From positions 1 to 6,416 of the forward strand of contig CAYRDB010000022.1 in assembly GCA_964423085.1 (NCBI GenBank): a stretch of DNA of 6,416 nt, written 5' to 3'. Position 1 is the stretch's first letter. Each line of letters opens with the position of its first letter. The translations under genes and the position numbers were made by a program. The stretch comes from JAUWZS01 sp964423085. Lineage in GTDB: Archaea > Aenigmatarchaeota > Aenigmatarchaeia > CG10238-14 > SCSR01. Under the pieces are notes generated by a model. It searched no databases, had not been told where the DNA came from, and saw only the letters and a list, made by a program, of their open reading frames with translations. Below are positions 1 to 4,527 of this stretch, one piece after another.

Positions 1-545
1 TCCTCGTTGTATAGTATGTCGCCTCCGTATGTGTCCCACTTTCTGGCAATGAACCACTTCCGCAGTTCCTCGCAACCTTTCGAGCCGAGTATGTCTCCTA
101 TGAAATTGCCTTCGTGGTCGCAGAACGACATTGTCAGCTTCCTTCCGGAATATGTCATCATTTCCAGCCAAAAGTTTAGGCAAGAATGGAAATTTACATA
201 CTTGCATCCGCCCATTACAGCAGAGCGTATGGATTTCTGCAAGTGGTTCTGCGCATCCCTCCACTCGCCCCTTTCGGGCATGCACATGGGTACTGTCAAG
301 GAGCCGTGGAATAAAAGTGTCAGGTTCTGCTTTTCAGCTATGTAGCGCATCTCCTTTCCTTGAGTAAAGTCTATCTCGTGCGGGACATCGCCAGCTATCT
401 CTATGGCATTCGCTCCCCTGGTCAAGGCGAACCCCAGCTTTCTGACTACAGACCCTAGCTCCGGACTGCGGGCTGCGGCATATATTCCGCTCGACACTCC
501 TACAGTTATCTTCAGCTTCTCTTCGTCGATACAAAACACCTGCAC
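1..545 (-). CDS. Xylose isomerase-like / AP endonuclease 2-like TIM barrel protein, partial (N-terminal 181 residues)
   Basis: Reading down from a GTG at 545-543, the frame stays open for 181 codons to the window edge, so the C-terminal part is missing. The translation shows a TIM-barrel start: strand 1 near residues 12-18 (KITVGVS), a helix at about 28-44, strand 2 near 47-51 (AIEIA), a helix at 62-73, strand 3 ending in LLFHG (77-81), a helix at 97-112, and strand 4 ending in YVNFH (116-120). In the endonuclease IV / sugar isomerase superfamily, His residues at the ends of strands 3 and 4 are metal ligands, so H80 and H120 are candidates; later ligands lie outside the window. A long insert (about 121-170, many aromatics) follows strand 4. 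The start directly abuts the stop of the upstream gene in the same frame, and no strong Shine-Dalgarno is visible. GTG codons at positions 3 and 17 are alternative starts. Substrate unknown; the family includes DNA repair enzymes and sugar isomerases/epimerases. The fold assignment is inferred from pattern. Confidence 0.78.
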   Translation of the reverse strand, partial: MQVFCIDEEKLKITVGVSSGIYAAARSPELGSVVRKLGFALTRGANAIEIAGDVPHEIDFTQGKEMRYIAEKQNLTLLFHGSLTVPMCMPERGEWRDAQNHLQKSIRSAVMGGCKYVNFHSCLNFWLEMMTYSGRKLTMSFCDHEGNFIGDILGSKGCEELRKWFIARKWDTYGGDILYNE

Positions 546-2339
546 TTACTTTAACCCTGCTACGCCGGCGCCGGGCACGTCAAACTGCGCCTTCAAAAAG
601 TCCCAAATCTTTGCGAGCCCGCTACCAACATCAGTGAATATCGGCCCTGTTATGACGTCGTCGAATCTGGAATAGTATGGAGTGTTGAGAAAAAGTCTAA
701 AAGGTTTTTTGACGTCACTGACTTCAAGCATGACCTGCTTCTGGGAAAGCTCCCTCAAATCTCGGAGGCTCTTTGAGGAATCAAGCTTCCATTCTTTCTT
801 TTTTTCTTCTTCCTTCTCTTCCTTGGTCTTTTCTTTGTCGCTCTTTTTCGGCTTAGTTTTCGGATAAACATTGAACATGTCGTCATACTCATCAGAGAGC
901 TCGTTCAGCTTCTTGCCTTTTGTCGTGTCGCCTAGCATCTCATCTATGTACTTTTCCAAAGCCTTCTCCTGCGCCTTGATTTCCAGAAACCTAAGCAACA
1001 TCATGTTCTGAGTTTCAAAATAGTGGAGTATCGGACTGAATGTTATATCTTCGACTTCGGTTCCATTCGGTGTTTTCATCACAACCCGTGTGACGTCCGA
1101 CTCGAAACACTTGAAGTATTGCTCAGGACTCTTTCCCCAGGATTTTATGTACTCGTTCCTGAATTTCAAAAGCTCCTTCAAGCTGAACCTTATGTGATAG
1201 TAGTCCTCTATGTATTTGTAAAGAGCCCACACCCACTTGTCAAATGGCTCTATGCCAGTAGAAGACAGCGGAAGCTCCATGAGGTCGTTCTCTTTCAGAT
1301 ATGATAAATTGCTGTTTATGATTTTCTTGAAGCTGGGGCAGAATGGGATTTTTGTTATGCTTTCCTTGCCTTCATACCTCTCGTATGTGGGCTTGGAATG
1401 CTCTGGAGCTGTCATGCTTTTGAACGCCCATATTGTACAGGAATCCATTGATGTGGCTTGCGCGCCCGGCCTTAGCCACGAAGTTTTTCTGAGGTATTTC
1501 CTTCCGTCAAATGTCTCGCCCATCTCTTTTATCGATTTGTATCTTTCTATGTAGGGCTTGAGCATGTTTTTGTACTCGTCTATTGAAAACTTGCGCGCCT
1601 TCACCATGCCCAGAAGCCGTTCATATCTTTCTTTTACCGTTTTTTCGAAAGTCTCCCTCCATTCCATGTAGAGCTTGTTCTTTGTGGAAAGGACCACACC
1701 TTCAGCCTCGGACACGCTGTATTTTTTGGCTATGTTGTTCGGATTTGTGTCGCCGTCTTCCAGCTTCATAAAATCGGATATGATTGTCGGCCATCTGGGA
1801 GCTATGTGCTTCAATGACACCCCCTCGCCTGTGTGCACGTCCACCTGATCTATGAATATTGCTTTAAGGCTCTGTTCGGCTTTAGCCTGCTCCTCTTTGT
1901 CTTTAGATTTTATCGCAGACTCCTTTTTGGAAAAATAGTCTATAAAGTCCTTGTACTTTCTGAGATCGTGAAATAGCAGTTCGAAATCTGTGATTGCCGA
2001 AGATATTCCGGCGAGACCTTCCTTTATCTGCTTCTCAAGAGTCTGCTTTTGTTGTATCGTAAGCTGGTAGAATTGCGGATGCATTGGAGAAACTTCCATG
2101 CTGTCCTCTACCTTGAAAACATCATAGCCCAGCTTTCCGAGCCAGAACATCAGAGAAAAAAGCGCTTCGCTGCACTTGCCCGGAAATGAGGTGAACTCGA
2201 TTGTGTTTGTGCTCATGCTTCTGGGTGAAACGTGGTACAGTTCGCCCTCTACTATGAAGCTTTCTCTGACATTTGACATTGTATTCCCAACAGCAGCCTC
2301 CTTTGTTCCAGGCAATCCAGCTATAGCTCCTCCTGCCAT
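546..2339 (-). CDS. Large protein of unknown function (597 residues) with a Lys/Glu-rich linker
   Basis: I do not recognise this protein. The chosen start is the ATG at 2339 (MAGGAIAGLPG), because AGTGAT (2348-2343) lies three bases upstream; the longer GTG-started frame from 2369 would run back into the upstream small gene. There is no signal peptide or obvious membrane span; a hydrophobic helix at about 58-70 looks amphipathic. Residues 92-160 are helical and highly charged. Residues 161-230 (starting IFIDQVDVHTGEG) look like a folded core, with an HTH-like stretch at 203-213 (IAKKYSVSEAE). Residues 285-340 contain C301, H314 and C334 and are rich in Trp and Pro. A helical stretch at about 440-480 is followed by a low-complexity Lys/Glu linker (about 494-517) and then a folded-looking C-terminal segment (about 518-597). 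It is the middle gene of an apparent operon, 7 bases after the membrane-hairpin gene and abutting the TIM barrel gene. The length and uninterrupted frame support a real, expressed protein, probably cytoplasmic. Confidence 0.9.
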   Translation of the reverse strand: MAGGAIAGLPGTKEAAVGNTMSNVRESFIVEGELYHVSPRSMSTNTIEFTSFPGKCSEALFSLMFWLGKLGYDVFKVEDSMEVSPMHPQFYQLTIQQKQTLEKQIKEGLAGISSAITDFELLFHDLRKYKDFIDYFSKKESAIKSKDKEEQAKAEQSLKAIFIDQVDVHTGEGVSLKHIAPRWPTIISDFMKLEDGDTNPNNIAKKYSVSEAEGVVLSTKNKLYMEWRETFEKTVKERYERLLGMVKARKFSIDEYKNMLKPYIERYKSIKEMGETFDGRKYLRKTSWLRPGAQATSMDSCTIWAFKSMTAPEHSKPTYERYEGKESITKIPFCPSFKKIINSNLSYLKENDLMELPLSSTGIEPFDKWVWALYKYIEDYYHIRFSLKELLKFRNEYIKSWGKSPEQYFKCFESDVTRVVMKTPNGTEVEDITFSPILHYFETQNMMLLRFLEIKAQEKALEKYIDEMLGDTTKGKKLNELSDEYDDMFNVYPKTKPKKSDKEKTKEEKEEEKKKEWKLDSSKSLRDLRELSQKQVMLEVSDVKKPFRLFLNTPYYSRFDDVITGPIFTDVGSGLAKIWDFLKAQFDVPGAGVAGLK

Positions 2340-2342
2340 AAT

Positions 2343-2348
2343 ATCACT
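2343..2348 (-). promoter_or_regulatory. Ribosome binding site for the 597-residue protein
   Basis: AGTGAT, read on the minus strand, matches the GGTGAT part of the archaeal Shine-Dalgarno except for its first base. It ends three bases before the ATG at 2339 and overlaps the TAG stop of the upstream small gene. The same AGTGAT plus three bases precedes the ATG at 2563 on the other strand, which strengthens both start choices. Confidence 0.5.
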
Positions 2349-2505
2349 ACACAATAAGCAAGACCACACCTACGGCCGCTATTCCGAGGCCGGCAAGCCT
2401 GCCTGTATTGCCGTACGCAGTCAACTGTACTCTGTCGCCGGGCGCGCCTATGAGCATGAAAATACCCAAGGCAATTGCGGCAATTCCGATAATCTTGGTC
2501 AACAT
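2347..2505 (-). CDS. Small two-helix membrane protein (52 residues), unknown function
   Basis: An ATG at 2505 opens a 52-codon frame ending in TAG at 2347-2349. The product has two hydrophobic segments, about 5-21 (IIGIAAIALGIFMLIGA) and 37-52 (LAGLGIAAVGVVLLIV), rich in Gly, Ala and Ile. They are joined by a polar loop (GDRVQLTAYGNTGR, 23-36). This is the layout of a helical-hairpin membrane protein with both termini on the same side; only one Lys (K4) precedes helix 1, and the loop carries two Arg. No Shine-Dalgarno is visible, so the message may be leaderless or nearly so. It is the first gene of the leftward operon, 7 bases before the 597-residue gene, and fills an otherwise empty 166-base gap. 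Small double-span proteins are common in archaea but are not one family, so no function is assigned. It might anchor a product of the downstream genes, but this is speculation. Confidence 0.7.
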   Translation of the reverse strand: MLTKIIGIAAIALGIFMLIGAPGDRVQLTAYGNTGRLAGLGIAAVGVVLLIV

Positions 2506-2524
2506 AGCATCTATATTATATTTA

Positions 2525-2535
2525 ATAGCTGCTAT
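2525..2535. repeat. Short palindrome ATAGC-T-GCTAT, candidate operator
   Basis: The arms ATAGC and GCTAT are perfect inverted repeats around a single T. The site is almost exactly at the centre of the 57-base divergent promoter. A bound dimeric regulator here could affect both directions. Short palindromes arise easily in AT-rich DNA, so the call is tentative. Confidence 0.3.
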
Positions 2536-2553
2536 AATAAAATTGTAATATGC

Positions 2554-2559
2554 AGTGAT
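2554..2559 (+). promoter_or_regulatory. Ribosome binding site for the first paralog
   Basis: AGTGAT ends three bases before the ATG at 2563. It matches GGTGAT of the archaeal Shine-Dalgarno except at the first base. It decides the start: the open frame extends upstream to 2176, but that extension crosses the promoter and the opposite-strand small gene. Confidence 0.5.
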
Positions 2560-2562
2560 TCT

Positions 2563-3096
2563 ATGCCCATATTCGCCAGAAACAAGCTATTGCTCGAAGA
2601 CAGGTGCCTGACATACAGGCCGAAGCTCGAGTTCAGCTACAGCGGACCTAATCCCGACAAGGCGTATCCGAAGCTCATAGACATACTAACCACCAGTTTG
2701 GGCATACTCAGGGAAAACATACAGGAAAAGGGGTTCAAGTGGGACAGGTCGAAACCCGAGGAAAAGTTCAGCGTGTCTTTCGAGGTAATAAAGGACATAG
2801 ACAAGTTCAGCTACATGTACATTGACATATCCATGAAGGGGAGCGTGTCGCCCAGCAAGGAGTTTGGAAAGGAAGGTACAGTTTCGATGTCACTCGAAGG
2901 ATTGGTAAGGACAGAATATCCTCAGGACACGCTATGGGAGAAGAGCTTCTTCTACGAAATGTTCAGGACATTCTATCACAAGGTTTTTTACAAAGAGAAG
3001 AGATACCAGTACATAGTCGAATGCAGGGACGCTATGCTAATGATTCAGAACGAAATGAAGGAGTTTTTCAACCTTCTCACAAAAGCCAGATATTAA
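2563..3096 (+). CDS. Unknown alpha/beta protein, first of two tandem paralogs (177 residues)
   Basis: I do not recognise the family. The start at 2563 (MPIFARNKLLL) follows a ribosome binding site. The protein has no signal peptide or membrane span. It aligns along its length with the next gene product: KLEFSYSGPNP (21-31) against KLKIEYKGKDP; residues 52-61, pattern NIxExxFxWD; residues 78-82 (DIDKF) against DDDKF; residues 105-119, pattern GTxxMx(5)TxY; and a C-terminal helix with YHxxxY...RxxY (138-150). The predicted layout is strand, helix, several strands, then a long C-terminal helix rich in aromatics and charge. This resembles a helix-grip (SRPBCC/START-like) arrangement, but that is only inference. 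It is the first gene of a two-gene unit, 32 bases before its paralog, and diverges from the membrane-hairpin/orphan/TIM-barrel operon. Confidence 0.88.
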   Translation: MPIFARNKLLLEDRCLTYRPKLEFSYSGPNPDKAYPKLIDILTTSLGILRENIQEKGFKWDRSKPEEKFSVSFEVIKDIDKFSYMYIDISMKGSVSPSKEFGKEGTVSMSLEGLVRTEYPQDTLWEKSFFYEMFRTFYHKVFYKEKRYQYIVECRDAMLMIQNEMKEFFNLLTKARY

Positions 3097-3105
3097 TCAA
3101 AGGTA

Positions 3106-3125
3106 AACCAAAGTAATAATTGGTT
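3106..3125 (+). repeat. Small inverted repeat in front of the second paralog
   Basis: AACCAA (3106-3111) and TTGGTT (3120-3125) are exact inverted repeats around an 8-base loop. The right arm contains the only GG near the ATG at 3129, so a hairpin in the RNA could hide a weak ribosome binding site. Only two G-C pairs are present, so stability would be low. Confidence 0.3.
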
Positions 3126-3128
3126 CTT

Positions 3129-3680
3129 ATGCCTGAAAAATACGTGATTTTCGACTATGTTCTCGAGCCTGAGGACAAGCTCAAGATAGAGTACAAAGGA
3201 AAAGACCCCTTCAGGATATACAACATGCTCCCAGGATTGATGCAGAAAATATTCCACGGGAGGGGCAAGAACATATTTGAGGACGCTTTTATTTGGGATG
3301 TCACAACAGACCCGAGGGGGTTCTACTTCGAGAAGAAGTACGACGACGACAAGTTTGACAGGTTCACCAGTTTCAAGCTGAAAATAAGGGCATTCGGAAA
3401 CCAGCCATCTGACCCGGAGAGCCCGAAAGGGACATTGTATATGGAAATAAAGCCGGAGATAGAGACCAAATACGAGTTCAAGAGCATTGTCGACAAAGCT
3501 ATAGCAGTGCCGTTCATATGGCTATACCACAGGATCATGTACAGCAGTGTCCGCAGGAGATACATGCAGGTACTCAAGGAAAATACATTCAAACTTGTGG
3601 CTGCCATAAGGGACGAGCTTGGAATAACTTACGATATGCCAGAGCTCAGCGGAGCTAGCGCGAGGCTCGACCGGACCTGA
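3129..3680 (+). CDS. Unknown alpha/beta protein, second of two tandem paralogs (183 residues)
   Basis: The chosen start is the ATG at 3129 (MPEKYVIFDYV); a TTG at 3120 is in frame but less likely. No family was recognised. The protein shares ordered blocks with its upstream neighbour: KLKIEYKGKDP (18-28), pattern NIxExxFxWD (48-57), DDDKF (72-76), GTLYMEIKPEIETKY (101-115), and a C-terminal helical block beginning YHRIMYSSVRRRY (133-145). Conserved features are therefore a strand-helix N-terminus, a central beta region and a long C-terminal helix. The hydrophobic stretch IAVPFIWLY (125-133) is too short for a membrane span. The basic run VRRRY (141-145) has no exact counterpart in the paralog. 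The last residues (about 171-183) are encoded in the overlap with the 3' end of the opposite-strand kinase gene. Same-strand spacing of 32 bases suggests co-transcription with the first paralog, perhaps for a heteromeric pair; this is inference. Confidence 0.88.
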   Translation: MPEKYVIFDYVLEPEDKLKIEYKGKDPFRIYNMLPGLMQKIFHGRGKNIFEDAFIWDVTTDPRGFYFEKKYDDDKFDRFTSFKLKIRAFGNQPSDPESPKGTLYMEIKPEIETKYEFKSIVDKAIAVPFIWLYHRIMYSSVRRRYMQVLKENTFKLVAAIRDELGITYDMPELSGASARLDRT

Positions 3681-4218
3681 TGAAATCCATTATTTTCTCC
3701 ACAGTTTCCTCCAGCGTCATTCCGGAGGAATCTATTACGAAATCGGCCATATCCTTCTGCTCAAAATAGTCGAAGCCGTACATCTTCTTCCACTCCTTCC
3801 TCTCTATGTCCTCCCGCTCCTTAATCGCTTTTTTGGCATCTTCCAAAGGAATGCCGTCCCTCTCCGCGCTCCTTCTCGCGCGCTCCTCCAAAGGAACATC
3901 CAGCCATATCCTGAAATCGCTCAAACCCTTCAGGAAATAGACGGACAGCTTGCCGCATATGACCACGCCGCCCTTCTTAGCTTCATCAATCTGCATCTTG
4001 TCACGGCTTGTGTGGGTGCTTTCGCTTTTTCCCACATCAGTCTTCCACGACTCGAGCGCGGCCACGCTTTCCTTCTTTTCGTCCACAAAAGCTTTCTGCG
4101 CGTAGCCTAGCACCAGAAGCCTGAGTCCAAGACGTTTGGCGATCTCCTTGGCAACTGAAGTGCTTCCGGACCCCGGAGGACTTGAAACTGCGACAACCAT
4201 GCTTTTCGAATCTGCCAT
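3655..4218 (-). CDS. cmk: Cytidylate kinase-like P-loop NMP kinase (187 residues), diverged
   Basis: Cytidylate kinase transfers a phosphate from ATP to CMP or dCMP in the cytoplasm. The sequence follows archaeal Cmk: P-loop SSPPGSGSTS (12-21) after a hydrophobic strand, DKMQIDEAKKGGVVICGKL (73-91) where relatives have DRRQ...VVIEGRL, strand RIWLDVPLEERARR (103-116), LID helix KEREDIERKEW (133-143), then YGFD (147-150) and FVIDSS (160-165). Length is normal for the family. The P-loop lacks the usual Lys (S19); archaeal Cmk normally has GSGTTT there, so this is largely a family trait. The EGR motif has become CGK (88-90), and the usual FR of the CMP-binding region has become QK (41-42). Substrate preference is therefore less certain than fold. 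The start at ATG 4218 is backed by GGAGGAG at 4235-4229. The gene converges on and overlaps the second paralog by 26 bases. Confidence 0.82.
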   Translation of the reverse strand: MADSKSMVVAVSSPPGSGSTSVAKEIAKRLGLRLLVLGYAQKAFVDEKKESVAALESWKTDVGKSESTHTSRDKMQIDEAKKGGVVICGKLSVYFLKGLSDFRIWLDVPLEERARRSAERDGIPLEDAKKAIKEREDIERKEWKKMYGFDYFEQKDMADFVIDSSGMTLEETVEKIMDFIRSGRASR

Positions 4219-4228
4219 AATTAGAATT

Positions 4229-4235
4229 CTCCTCC
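4229..4235 (-). promoter_or_regulatory. Shine-Dalgarno for the cytidylate kinase gene
   Basis: GGAGGAG on the minus strand, 10 bases before the ATG at 4218, is the strongest Shine-Dalgarno in the window. It fixes the start at 4218 rather than an in-frame TTG at 4257. Confidence 0.65.
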
Positions 4236-4238
4236 ATG

Positions 4239-4251
4239 GATAATAATTATC
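4239..4251. repeat. Perfect palindrome GATAAT-A-ATTATC
   Basis: Six-base arms surround a single A in the 77-base gap between the divergent kinase and coiled-coil genes. It lies just upstream of the kinase Shine-Dalgarno, at or near the inferred kinase transcript start. It could be an operator, a TATA-like element for the kinase, or chance in AT-rich DNA. Confidence 0.3.
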
Positions 4252-4264
4252 ACCCAAAGGTCAG

Positions 4265-4273
4265 CTTTAATTT
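4265..4273. promoter_or_regulatory. Possible shared TATA element (CTTTAATTT) of the divergent kinase and coiled-coil genes
   Basis: TTTAATTT is centred about 26 bases before the ATG at 4296, the position expected for a leaderless archaeal transcript. Read on the other strand (AAATTAAAG), it would start the kinase message near 4243, giving a leader that contains GGAGGAG. One symmetric element may therefore serve both directions. Inferred from spacing only. Confidence 0.35.
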
Positions 4274-4295
4274 GGAAGGAATACCAATTATCAAT

Positions 4296-4526
4296 ATGGG
4301 CATTTTAAGCAGGTTTAAGAAAAACAAAGACCGCCTTGACGAGCCTAAATTTCCGGAGGCAGAATCGTATCAGCCGGCTGCTCCGAGGTCGCCTACGACC
4401 ACAAGGGCGGAGATTGACCTTATAGTCTCGCACATAGACAGTCTTCGAATACAGTACGAGGCAATCAGCTCAAGGCTGCAGAACATAGAAAGGGTTGTGA
4501 ACGAGATTAGGAGCTTTTGCAGATAG
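4296..4526 (+). CDS. Small coiled-coil protein (76 residues), unknown function
   Basis: The start at 4296 (MGILSRFKKNK) is chosen over an in-frame ATG at 4236 for three reasons: the longer version would begin inside the kinase leader, it has no Shine-Dalgarno, and the basic amphipathic MGxLxRFKK opening is a familiar beginning of small archaeal proteins. Residues 1-13 are basic. Residues 14-36 are Pro/Ser/Thr-rich and probably disordered. Residues 38-72 form a coiled coil with hydrophobic a/d positions I40, I43, I47, L50, Y54, I57, L61, I64, V68 and I71, spaced 3-4-3-4 without a break. This suggests a dimer or oligomer. No Shine-Dalgarno is seen, so a leaderless message is likely. It ends one base from the stop of ABCE1 on the other strand. 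Function is unknown; scaffolding or peripheral membrane association through the basic N-terminus is possible. Confidence 0.75.
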   Translation: MGILSRFKKNKDRLDEPKFPEAESYQPAAPRSPTTTRAEIDLIVSHIDSLRIQYEAISSRLQNIERVVNEIRSFCR

Positions 4527-4527
4527 G

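Larger units (their letters stand above)
2506..2562. promoter_or_regulatory. Divergent promoter region between the orphan operons
   Basis: These 57 very AT-rich bases separate two divergent start codons. For the rightward genes, TATATTTAAT (2517-2526) is a TATA-like element that would place a start near 2548, leaving room for the AGTGAT ribosome binding site. For the leftward operon, TTTATTATA (minus strand, 2541-2533) lies about 30 bases before the ATG at 2505, which fits a very short leader. An 11-base palindrome (2525-2535) sits between the two elements. TATA-to-start spacings follow general archaeal knowledge; start sites are inferred. Confidence 0.5.

Noticed and set aside
334..534. Minus-strand 66-codon frame inside the TIM barrel region
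   Set aside because: It is a +1/+2 shadow; the overlapping GTG-started frame gives a coherent TIM-barrel sequence over the whole 545 bases.
403..675. Plus-strand 90-codon frame
   Set aside because: Antisense shadow across the junction of the TIM barrel and 597-residue genes; no supporting signals.
2340..2369. GTG-started, ten-residue longer N-terminus of the 597-residue protein
   Set aside because: It would overlap the small membrane gene; the ATG at 2339 has AGTGAT just upstream.
2176..2562. Upstream extension of the first paralog reading frame on the plus strand
   Set aside because: It crosses the divergent promoter and lies antisense to the membrane-hairpin gene and the start of the 597-residue gene; the ATG at 2563 has a ribosome binding site and begins the region alignable with the paralog.
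3323..3607. Minus-strand 94-codon hydrophobic frame
   Set aside because: Antisense shadow of the second paralog, which is supported by similarity to its neighbour.
4159..4188. Missing Walker A lysine read as a dead kinase
   Set aside because: Archaeal cytidylate kinases normally have Thr at this position (GSGTTT), so lack of Lys alone does not mean inactivity; the other changes are reported as a finding.
4236..4295. Twenty-residue longer N-terminus of the coiled-coil protein
   Set aside because: No ribosome binding site, and it would overlap the kinase leader and promoter; MGILSRFKK is a better start.
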